Source: Acidimicrobiales bacterium
GTDB lineage: Bacteria; Actinomycetota; Acidimicrobiia; Acidimicrobiales; CADCSY01
Length of the DNA stretch: 6,850 nucleotides
Reading direction: 5' to 3'
Assembly (NCBI GenBank): GCA_030447125.1
Contig: JAUJLZ010000100.1
Span: 1-6,850, forward strand
Shown: piece by piece, positions 1 through 5,724 of the stretch
How the letters are laid out: every line of letters starts with the position of its first letter
Numbering within the stretch: the stretch's first letter is position 1
Notes under the pieces: generated by a model
What the model was told of the DNA's origin: nothing
What the model saw: only the letters and a program-made list of their open reading frames with translations
Databases searched by the model: none
Made by a program: the position numbers and the translations under genes

Positions 1-2
1 AC

Positions 3-752
3 GGCGCGTCAGCCCACCAGGTGCGCCTCAGGCTCAGGGCGGAAGGGATTCGTCGCCCGCGACTCCCTCGACCAGCACCATCGCCACCACCCCAGGAGGA
101 GTTGGCCCGGCTCTACGTCGACGACGGGTGCACCCTGGCCCAGCTGGCCACGCGCTACCAGGTGAACCGCGCACAGTTACGGGCCTGGCTGGTCGACGCC
201 GGCGTCACCATCGCTCCACGCACCAGCCGCCAGCAGCGCCACCAACTGCCGGTCGATGCGGTGCGGACCTGGTACTGGGACGAGGCTCGCTCGGCGGGCG
301 AGATCGCACAACGCCTGGGCACGACCAGCGACCAGGTACTGCGCTGCCTTCACGAAGGCGGGGTAGCCGTTCGCCTCGGGGGATCACGTCGTGATCTCAG
401 CGACGCCATGTGCGTGCTGGATGACCTCTACGACGACCCTGAGGTCGGGGAGGTGCTTGCCCGCCACGGCGTTCCCGAGCGCCGCAGCACCGGTCCCATC
501 TGGGAGCGGTTCCCCGAGCCGGTGGCGCTGGGCGAGCCGTTGCTGAGGGAGCTCTACGTCGACGTCGGACTCTCGTCTGACCACATCGAGCTTCTGACCG
601 GCCAACCCGCGGAGCAGGTGCTTGACACCCTCCACGCCGTTGGCATCAGCGTTCGCCCAGTGGGGACCTTCTCGCCGTGGCGCCGACGGCGAGTGGCCCT
701 TGACTCTTCGAGCCAGCCTCCATCGAGGTCCACGAAGAAGGCTATGGAGTAG
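3..752 (+). CDS. Tandem helix-turn-helix repeat protein (5' end outside window)
   Basis: The reading frame is open to the left edge, so the gene starts upstream; a GTG at 21 exists but is probably internal. The protein consists of repeated units of about 45 residues. Each unit starts with a Leu/Trp-Tyr-x-Asp motif, continues with an Ile/Leu-Ala-x-x-x-Gly-like turn and a Gln-Val/Leu helix, and ends in Gly-Val/Ile-x-x-x-Arg. Counting from the GTG at 21, units lie at residues 26-68 (LYVDDG...VNRAQLRAWLVDAGV), 77-121 (WYWDEA...TSDQVLRCLHEGGV) and 170-215 (LYVDVG...PAEQVLDTLHAVGI), with a degenerate one at about 128-165. The frame before 21 (ASAHQVRLRLRAEGI) is the tail of another unit. This looks like a multi-HTH DNA-binding protein, as found in actinobacterial plasmids and phages. 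The target and exact function are unknown. The C-terminus is basic and Ser-rich. It is probably co-transcribed with the HTH-VOC gene 11 bp downstream. Confidence 0.72.
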   Translation, partial: GASAHQVRLRLRAEGIRRPRLPRPAPSPPPQEELARLYVDDGCTLAQLATRYQVNRAQLRAWLVDAGVTIAPRTSRQQRHQLPVDAVRTWYWDEARSAGEIAQRLGTTSDQVLRCLHEGGVAVRLGGSRRDLSDAMCVLDDLYDDPEVGEVLARHGVPERRSTGPIWERFPEPVALGEPLLRELYVDVGLSSDHIELLTGQPAEQVLDTLHAVGISVRPVGTFSPWRRRRVALDSSSQPPSRSTKKAME

Positions 753-763
753 CATCAGAAGAC

Positions 764-1450
764 ATGGAAGGACCAGACTGGTTGGGAACGGTGGCTGCCT
801 CGTCGTATCTCGGGGTGACGCCGAGGACCTTGTACCGCTTGATCGACCAGGCGCTCATTCCCGCCTACCAGATGGGTCGGGTCATTCGCTTGAAGCGCCC
901 CGACCTTGAGGCGTACCTGCACCAGATACGCATCGAGCCCGGCTCGCTGAGCCACCTGCACCCTGACTCGTCTAGGGGAGACGAGGCTGACCCTGAGGAT
1001 GACCCGGCCCGACGTGCAACCGATTCAGACACCGAGATCGCCAACGAGCCTCGACTCGCGTCGTCGGGACCGCCGATGCGGGTGTCAGCCACCGTTCTCA
1101 GTGCCGCCGATGCCAACGCGCTGGCGGCGTTCTACCAGCGGCTCCTCGGGTGGGTAGCGGCGGACGACCAACCGGGCTGGGTGAGGCTGCGCCATCCGTC
1201 GGGGGCGATGCTTCCCGCGGGGCTGTCCTTTGCCCACGACCCGGAGTTCGTGGCGCCGGTATGGCCCAACGAGGCGGGCAAGCAGCAGATGACCGTTCAC
1301 CTCGACATCGCCGTCGACGATCTCGGCGAAGCAGTGTCGTGGGCCATCGAGTGCGGTGCTGTGCTCGCCGAGCACCAGCCCCAGGAGCAGGTGCGGGTGA
1401 TGCTCGACCCGGCCGGGCACCCCTTCTGTCTCTTCCTCGGGCCCGTCTGA
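764..1450 (+). CDS. Excisionase-type HTH protein fused to a glyoxalase-like VOC domain
   Basis: This is a 228-residue two-domain protein. Residues 6-52 (WLGTVAASSYLGVTPRTLYR... then YQMGRVIRLKRPDLEAYL) match the MerR/excisionase HTH_17 type: a helix-turn-helix followed by a Gly-Arg-Val-Ile-Arg wing and an Asp-Leu-Glu-Ala-Tyr-Leu helix. Residues about 69-104 are a hydrophilic Asp/Glu/Arg linker. Residues 105-228 resemble a Glyoxalase_6-type VOC domain (ANALAAFYQRLLGW near the start, MTVHLDIAVDDL in the middle, LDPAGHPFCLFLG at the end). An ATG codes for residue 105, so the VOC half could also be made alone. The ATG at 764 is chosen because the HTH begins immediately after it; the upstream RBS is weak. 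The gene sits 11 bp after the tandem-HTH gene. Inference: the VOC domain may bind a small ligand and control DNA binding, or be a resistance or enzyme domain. No substrate can be assigned. Confidence 0.8.
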   Translation: MEGPDWLGTVAASSYLGVTPRTLYRLIDQALIPAYQMGRVIRLKRPDLEAYLHQIRIEPGSLSHLHPDSSRGDEADPEDDPARRATDSDTEIANEPRLASSGPPMRVSATVLSAADANALAAFYQRLLGWVAADDQPGWVRLRHPSGAMLPAGLSFAHDPEFVAPVWPNEAGKQQMTVHLDIAVDDLGEAVSWAIECGAVLAEHQPQEQVRVMLDPAGHPFCLFLGPV

Positions 1451-1591
1451 TCTGCCCGTGAGGGTCCTGCTTAGCGTCGGCAGGATGAGCATCGGGGGCG
1501 ACGACCCGGGATGCCTCAGTGCCTCATGGGTCTTGCCGACTCCGCCGGCCGTCGCGGTGGAGGTGCTCGACCTCTGGGTCCGGCAATGAGA

Positions 1592-1632
1592 TGGGCGTCC
1601 CCCGGGTGCGATCTGGGGGACGGCCCGGATAG
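1592..1632 (+). promoter_or_regulatory. Upstream dyad plus CCGGATAG element, copy 1
   Basis: An inverted repeat CGTCCCCC (1596-1603) and GGGGGACG (1615-1622) is separated by 11 bases. It extends to GGGC/GCCC if one bulged G (1622) is allowed. CCGGATAG follows at 1625-1632, 32 bases before the ATG at 1665, with CAGGGT at 1653-1658. The same blocks with the same spacings occur before the paralogous gene at 2923. I read it as an operator/promoter with CCGGATAG near the -10 position. If transcription begins further upstream, an RNA hairpin is possible instead. No convincing -35 hexamer is conserved. Confidence 0.6.
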
Positions 1633-1664
1633 CCCACTGACAAGCGAGCGGTCAGGGTGCTCCC

Positions 1665-2483
1665 ATGAACGAAAACGAGCCCAGTCCTTTCCATCGGTCG
1701 TTCCTGCTTCGGGCGGCAGCCTGCAGCGCACTCATGGCCTTGGTGTTCGCAGCCGCGACACTGCTGGTCAACGAGCGCACTGAGGTTCCCGCGACAGCGG
1801 CGAGCACATCTCCGGTGTCCGGCAGTGCCGCTCCGCCTTACTCGACGCCGCCAGCCCCGGGGCCCCAGGGCCGTACCCCTCCCACCGGCGCCCCCGGCCC
1901 GAATGAACAGAGTCCCCTCGACATCGATGATCTGGCTGACCCGCTCGAAGAACTGGCAGACCAGATGTCGATCGCCCCGCCGACGGCCATGCCCCCCGAG
2001 CTGCCAGCCGGAGGAGAGGAACCATCCACGTTCGTGACCCTGAACGGGCCGGCAGAGGCGTTGAGCCTGTCGATTCCCGACGAGTGGTCGACCTTCCAAG
2101 AGCCTGGAGCCGACGTGGCCCTGCTGGCCGCTCCTGACCGGGGCGACGGGCTGCCCGTGGAGTTGTTGGTCACCTGGCAGGACCTCGGCGGCCAAACGGT
2201 CCGAGACGTGGCTGATACCGGGCGGGCCGCCCTGGCCGCAGGGCTGGTTGAGTTCGAGGAGCAGGAATTCGAAGAGACGACCCTGGCCGGTCGCCAAGCC
2301 TTTCGCCTGCACGCCAGGTATTCCGTTGACGACGGGAGTGGCCGGGAGGTCGAGACGTGGTGGGTGACGGGTGCCGAGGGAAGTCTCTACGTTCTCAACG
2401 CCAGCCGTTCCGACACCGGCGATGCCAGGGACTGGGCTGACGCCCGGGACGCGATCGCCTCACTCGCTCTGGGCTCTGCCTGA
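1665..2483 (+). CDS. Membrane-anchored exported protein with a PsbP/Mog1-like C-terminal domain (paralogue 1)
   Basis: The protein has 272 residues. The N-terminus (residues 1-16) carries basic residues just before a hydrophobic segment at about 17-35 (AAACSALMALVFAAATLLV), predicting a signal anchor with the rest outside the cytoplasm. Residues 37-125 form a Pro/Ser/Thr-rich and then acidic low-complexity linker. Residues 131-269 look like a compact alpha/beta domain: LSLSIPDEWSTF as first strand, an AGRQAFRLHARY strand, WWVTGAEGSLYVLNAS and a final helix WADARDAIASLAL. This pattern resembles the PsbP/Mog1/LpqN (DUF1795-like) fold, assigned by pattern only. The gene after the terminator encodes the same architecture. 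The ATG at 1665 is supported by CAGGGT six bases upstream. The gene has its own upstream dyad element and ends before a strong terminator, so it is probably monocistronic. The biochemical role is unknown; a sensory or ligand-binding role outside the membrane is inference. Confidence 0.75.
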   Translation: MNENEPSPFHRSFLLRAAACSALMALVFAAATLLVNERTEVPATAASTSPVSGSAAPPYSTPPAPGPQGRTPPTGAPGPNEQSPLDIDDLADPLEELADQMSIAPPTAMPPELPAGGEEPSTFVTLNGPAEALSLSIPDEWSTFQEPGADVALLAAPDRGDGLPVELLVTWQDLGGQTVRDVADTGRAALAAGLVEFEEQEFEETTLAGRQAFRLHARYSVDDGSGREVETWWVTGAEGSLYVLNASRSDTGDARDWADARDAIASLALGSA

Positions 2484-2510
2484 GCCGACGCACGGCCTTC
2501 CCCCCGCACG

Positions 2511-2542
2511 CAACGACCGGCCGCTTTGGCGGCCGGTCGTTG
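2511..2542 (+). terminator. Strong intrinsic terminator after paralogue 1
   Basis: A perfect 14-bp stem, CAACGACCGGCCGC (2511-2524) with GCGGCCGGTCGTTG (2529-2542), has a 4-base loop TTTG and a T-rich tail (TTGTCTTGTC) directly after it. It lies 27 bases past the TGA at 2483. It should separate the first paralogue from the paralogue-2/regulator operon, which matches the second upstream element before 2923. Confidence 0.88.
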
Positions 2543-2849
2543 TTGTCTTGTCGCTTCTGACCGGCCCCCGGGGGGACGCTTCTCCCCACGCTGTTCAGGT
2601 ACGCAACGGTTCAGCCCGCCGGTTCCCCAACGCCAGTCGCTCGCTACCGCCACAATCCCAGCACCTGTGGCAGTGGCCACTCTCGCTCGCCGTTCCGCCA
2701 TTCCGACACTGGCGCCACGACCAGGCCTGATCGCCTGACTCGTAGCCCCGCAGGCCTACGAAGTCGCTCCTCGCCTGACCGATCGGTTGCTCCCGCACCC
2801 GAATTCGTCGCCTCACTGCTCCGCCCACCGGGCCGGCGCGAGCATGCCT
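2543..2849 (+). other. Non-coding spacer between the two paralogue genes
   Basis: About 300 bases lie between the terminator and the second dyad element. Short open frames on both strands have low-complexity Arg/Ala/Pro-rich translations, no recognisable domain and no ribosome-binding site. A CCCCCGGGGG palindrome (2565-2574) and an interrupted inverted repeat CGTAG (2741-2745)/CTACG (2756-2760) are visible, as are several CCTGA words (around 2725-2780). The plus strand is C-rich. No tRNA, known riboswitch or mobile element was recognised. It may be an unusually long 5' control region or decayed DNA. Confidence 0.5.
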
Positions 2850-2890
2850 TGGGGAACCCCCAAGCTCAGCTTGGGGGTGAGACCGGATAG
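2848..2890 (+). promoter_or_regulatory. Upstream dyad plus CCGGATAG element, copy 2, with three-arm repeat
   Basis: CCCCCAAGC (2857-2865) and GCTTGGGGG (2869-2877) form a 9-bp inverted repeat, written as CCCCC-N11-GGGGG in the shared layout. CCGGATAG follows at 2883-2890, 32 bases before the ATG at 2923. An extra CTTGGGG (2848-2854) duplicates the right arm, so the central CCCCAAG (2858-2864) could pair with either side. The placement is identical to the copy before 1665. It is a probable promoter/operator for the PsbP-like-2 and BTAD operon; the three-arm arrangement could also work as an RNA switch if transcribed. Confidence 0.6.
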
Positions 2891-2910
2891 GCACGGCCGG
2901 CGTGGTGGCG

Positions 2911-2916
2911 CAGGGT
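2911..2916 (+). promoter_or_regulatory. CAGGGT ribosome-binding site deciding the start at 2923
   Basis: CAGGGT lies six bases before the ATG at 2923, exactly as CAGGGT (1653-1658) lies six bases before the ATG at 1665. The alternative GTG at 2902 has no purine-rich site upstream, so 2923 is the preferred start. The match to a canonical Shine-Dalgarno sequence is only partial. Confidence 0.6.
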
Positions 2917-2922
2917 CAGAGC

Positions 2923-3726
2923 ATGGAAAACACCAGCAACCTCATGCATGACCCATCCGACGGGCGAGCCAGCCACCGGGCACCGTTGTGGGCGATGGCT
3001 GGCCTCATCGCATTCGTCGTCCTGGCCGCCATCGTGCTGATGGGCCGCAACTCGACGAGCCAGGACGACAGAGACGAGACATCCGCGCCGCTGGTGCCCT
3101 TCGTCGACAGCGGAGACCAGAACGTGCCTCCTGGTGAGTGGGAGGCCGGCTCACCCGGCACCGACGGCGAGGGCCTTGTGATCGAGCCGAGCCCGCTCGA
3201 GGACACTCTCGGCGGAGAGGGTTCGCCGTCGGACCCGCAGAGCCAGGACGATGGCTTCGGTCTCCCCGATGTCGGTGCCGGGCTTCTCGACGACGAGGCT
3301 TCTCCGAGCGTCGGGGACCTGCCCTTTCGGATCCAAGTACCCGCGACCTGGCTGGTCGAGGAAGAACAGGTAACCGGCGGCCTCAGCTATCTCTCCCACG
3401 ATGGACCCGACCCGCTGGCCCTCGATGTCCTCCCCATGGGCGCGGCGGTGGGCAACCAGCTCGAGAACTTCACCCAGTTCATGCGCACCGGCATGGTCAA
3501 CCAGGGAGCGACGGTGAGCCAGCCCGAGCTCGTGGAAGTGGGTGAGCGCCCCGCGATGCAGCTGTCGGTGACCATGCCGGACAACCCACGGCCGGCGATC
3601 ATGTGGGTGCTGGATGCGGGTGAGAACCTTTACAGCATCGTGGCCGAGCTGCCCGCCGATCCCGCCACCCGGGCCGAGCTGAGCGACGACCTGGAGGCGG
3701 CGGTGCAGTCCTTCGATCTCCGGTGA
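2923..3726 (+). CDS. Membrane-anchored exported protein with a PsbP/Mog1-like C-terminal domain (paralogue 2)
   Basis: The protein has 267 residues from the ATG at 2923; an in-frame GTG at 2902 would add seven residues but lacks a ribosome-binding site. A short hydrophilic N-terminus is followed by a membrane segment at about 22-41 (LWAMAGLIAFVVLAAIVLM), then a strongly acidic Asp/Glu/Pro/Gly/Ser linker (44-130). The C-terminal domain at 133-266 starts LPFRIQVPATWLV and contains LALDVLPMG, VGERPAMQLSVTM, IMWVLDAGENLYSIVAEL and a last helix LSDDLEAAVQSFDL. These align in order with SIPDEW, VELLVT, LAGRQAFRL, VTGAEGSLYVLNA and ARDAIASLAL of the gene at 1665, so the two are paralogues with diverged linkers. 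The domain resembles the PsbP/Mog1/LpqN type. Its stop overlaps the GTG of the BTAD regulator (GTGA at 3723-3726), implying translational coupling and a joint role. Topology predicts the domain is extracytoplasmic. Function is unknown. Confidence 0.76.
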   Translation: MENTSNLMHDPSDGRASHRAPLWAMAGLIAFVVLAAIVLMGRNSTSQDDRDETSAPLVPFVDSGDQNVPPGEWEAGSPGTDGEGLVIEPSPLEDTLGGEGSPSDPQSQDDGFGLPDVGAGLLDDEASPSVGDLPFRIQVPATWLVEEEQVTGGLSYLSHDGPDPLALDVLPMGAAVGNQLENFTQFMRTGMVNQGATVSQPELVEVGERPAMQLSVTMPDNPRPAIMWVLDAGENLYSIVAELPADPATRAELSDDLEAAVQSFDLR

Positions 3727-5384
3727 TCCCGGAGACGCTGGTAGGCCTCGGGCCCGGCGCCGCCATCATCGCCCTGGCTGGCCTCGCCCTGGCCTGGGTC
3801 CTCCGGCCATCTCCTCGCCATTCCCCAGGCTCGAAGGAACTGAGCTTCTCGCCGGTCCCTTCGCCAACCGCGGGAGCATCGCTCATGGACCTGGGCTTGG
3901 CCCACCTGGCCAGCGCTCCTCACACCCCGGGCAGCGTCGAGGCCGTGCTCAGCGGCGACGAGGTGTTCGAGGCCCTCCTGGCCGAGCCCGACCTGGGTCC
4001 TCCCGCTGGATTCGTGGCCATGGCCGAGGGCAAGGTGTGGAGCCTCGAGGACCCGAGCCTTGCCTCCCCGCTGGGCGAGGAGGCCGGGTGGCCGCTCCTG
4101 GTGGCAGTGGGCGAGACCGACGCCGGCCGCTGCCATCTCAACCTCGGTGCCCTGGCACTGGTGGCCATCGCCGGACCCGAGGCCGGGTCTTTGGTCGCGC
4201 AGATCGCTGACCAACTCGCCCAGCGGGCCCGAGGAGGAAAGATTGACCTGGTTGTGGTCGGGGCCGAGCCTGGAGTCGCCGGCCCTTCGCTCCGTCGCGT
4301 CGAGACCTGTGCCGAGGGGCTGGCCGGCCTGTCGGGCTCCGGCGAGGACGTCCCGCCAAGGGTCCTGGTCTGTTTCATCCCGCTTAGCGGCGAGGAGCAG
4401 GGCCGCCTCGTCGACAGCCTTGAACAGCCCCATGGGCTGGATGCGGCGGTGGTGCTCGGCGACGTCGGAGGTCGTGGCTGGCCGGTTCGAGCCGAGGTCG
4501 GCCAAGTGGTTCTCGAGCGCGTCGCTCTTTCGCTCAGCCCGCTCGCAAGGGAACGAGAGGTGCTTTCGCCTGTCCCCACAGAACAACAACCTCCCGCCAC
4601 TCCCGTCCCCTGTCGGCCTGGCTGCAACGACGCCGGAGCGGAGGCGATGCCCCTGGTGCGCGTGCTGGGTCCGGTGGCGGTCGAGGGGTTGGTCGACCCC
4701 ATGGGCGGCAAGGCCCTGGAGCTCGTCGTCTACCTGGCCCTGCATCCCCGTGGCGTTGGCGACGACGGGCTGCAGACGGCCTTGTGGCCCGACCGGATGC
4801 CCGCCCGGGGAACCTTCAACAACCTGGTGTCCCTGGCTCGTCGCCAGCTCGGCTCCGACGCTGACGGATCAGCCCTGCTACCCCACGCCGTCGATCGCCG
4901 CTACCGCCTGGCCCCGCTGGTCGGCTGCGATCTGGCCCGCTTCGAGGCCCTGGCCGACCAGGTCGACCTCGTTCCCGGCGGCGACTTCCTTGACCTGCTC
5001 GTCGGCGCCCTGGAGCTGGTCACCGGCCGGCCCTTCGATGAGGCCGACGGCTATGAGTGGGCGCACCGGGAGGGACTCGTTGCCGCTGCTGAGCGCCGAG
5101 TGGTCGCCGTCGCCCATCGACTGGCCGAAGAAGGCCTGCGCGCCGGCGACCTGGAGCGGGCTGAGTGGGCCGCCCGTCAGGGTCTGCGGGCCGCACCCGG
5201 CGACGAGGCGCTGTTCCGCGATCGAATGCTCGTGGCCCATGCTGCGGGTAGCACCAGCGCAGTGGAGTCGATCATGGACGAGCTGGCCTCCCACCTCGAT
5301 GGCGAGGATCCCCTGTCGGCCTTGCACCCCGACACCGTCGAGCTCTACCACCGCCTCGGCCAGCGCCCCCTGGCTCGGCGCTGA
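3723..5384 (+). CDS. Membrane-tethered BTAD (SARP-like) transcriptional regulator
   Basis: The protein has 553 residues. It starts at GTG 3723 inside the stop of the preceding gene; no good SD lies close by, so coupled initiation is likely. Residues 7-27 (VGLGPGAAIIALAGLALAWVL) are a single membrane segment. A Glu precedes it and basic residues follow (RPSPRHSPGSK), which by the positive-inside rule puts the large C-terminal part in the cytoplasm. Residues about 75-275 form an alpha/beta region (HLNLGALALVAIAGPEAGSL, then KIDLVVVGAEPG, RVLVCFIPL and AAVVLGDV). It resembles the central part of actinobacterial LysM-BTAD proteins; no Walker A lysine is present. Residues 311-397 look like an OmpR-type winged helix (LVRVLGPVAVEG, LELVVYLALHP, LWPDRMPARGTFNNLVSLARR, YRLAP). 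Residues 401-547 are the helical bacterial transcriptional activator domain (CDLARFEALADQ through ALHPDTVELYHRLGQ). No LysM motif was found. Likely role: a transcription activator anchored at the membrane and linked to the PsbP-like protein encoded upstream. Its targets are unknown. Confidence 0.85.
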   Translation: MIPETLVGLGPGAAIIALAGLALAWVLRPSPRHSPGSKELSFSPVPSPTAGASLMDLGLAHLASAPHTPGSVEAVLSGDEVFEALLAEPDLGPPAGFVAMAEGKVWSLEDPSLASPLGEEAGWPLLVAVGETDAGRCHLNLGALALVAIAGPEAGSLVAQIADQLAQRARGGKIDLVVVGAEPGVAGPSLRRVETCAEGLAGLSGSGEDVPPRVLVCFIPLSGEEQGRLVDSLEQPHGLDAAVVLGDVGGRGWPVRAEVGQVVLERVALSLSPLAREREVLSPVPTEQQPPATPVPCRPGCNDAGAEAMPLVRVLGPVAVEGLVDPMGGKALELVVYLALHPRGVGDDGLQTALWPDRMPARGTFNNLVSLARRQLGSDADGSALLPHAVDRRYRLAPLVGCDLARFEALADQVDLVPGGDFLDLLVGALELVTGRPFDEADGYEWAHREGLVAAAERRVVAVAHRLAEEGLRAGDLERAEWAARQGLRAAPGDEALFRDRMLVAHAAGSTSAVESIMDELASHLDGEDPLSALHPDTVELYHRLGQRPLARR

Positions 5385-5724
5385 CCCCAGCACGCTCAGA
5401 GCAGGCCCCGGGGATCTGACGGACGGCCGAGTTCTTTGTTCATCGGTTGAGGTCGGCGCCGGGGAGCAGGCAGGGCGGTCAAGGCCGGCCGCAGGCCGCC
5501 CGAAGGGGGAGCCTTGAGGGCCCGGGGAGGTGCGACGACACACTTGGTCAGGAAGCCCGGCCGGGCTTCCTGTGCGCGCTCCTGTCGTTGTGCCCGCAAG
5601 GTGCACCTCGACCCGGCGGGTGAGCCCAACGGTTCCTCCCCCAGACCCGGCCAAGGTGGTGTCCCGTACTGGCAGGCGGCACCGCCGGGGTAGGCGGGTC
5701 AGGCTGGCAGCGAGAGACCGTGGC
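5385..5724. other. Convergent intergenic region, no gene seen
   Basis: A 340-base gap separates the stops of two convergent genes. A possible 77-codon minus-strand frame at 5396-5629 is basic and Pro-rich with no domain, and a plus-strand frame from 5530 is a shadow of the hydrolase gene, so neither is called. The part around 5473-5501 contains short GC-rich complementary pieces (GGGCGG and CCGCCC). The only strong structure is the palindrome at 5549-5572. Confidence 0.6.
5549..5572. terminator. 24-bp perfect palindrome between convergent genes, likely bidirectional terminator
   Basis: CAGGAAGCCCGG is followed directly by its exact reverse complement, giving a hairpin of about 10 bp with a GGCC loop on either strand. 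An outer complementary pair, ACGACA (5535-5540) and TGTCGT (5583-5588), flanks it and extends outward with G-U and G-C pairs. Its position between two convergent stops suits a bidirectional terminator, but neither side has a clear T tract. It could also be a protein-binding palindrome. Confidence 0.6.

Noticed and set aside
382..396. 15-bp palindrome GATCACGTCGTGATC inside the tandem-HTH gene
   Set aside because: It lies within coding sequence, and a 7-bp arm with a 1-base centre is expected by chance about once in a window of this size; nothing else supports an operator.
2565..2574. CCCCCGGGGG as a third copy of the shared dyad
   Set aside because: The arms have no 11-base spacing, and no CCGGATAG or start codon follows at the conserved distance.
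2595..2894. Possible small gene on the minus strand in the spacer before the second paralogue
   Set aside because: There is no domain and no ribosome-binding site, and it runs across the shared dyad element; the composition looks random.
2902..2922. GTG at 2902 as the start of the second paralogue
   Set aside because: It has no SD-like site; the ATG at 2923 has CAGGGT with the same spacing as in the sister gene.
3630..4745. Minus-strand open frame of 371 codons opposite the BTAD gene
   Set aside because: It is antisense to a well-supported gene, with Gly/Arg/Gln-rich low complexity and no start signal.
4060..5517. Plus-strand open frame of 485 codons inside the BTAD gene
   Set aside because: It is a +1-shifted shadow rich in Trp, Arg and Pro, with no recognisable domain.
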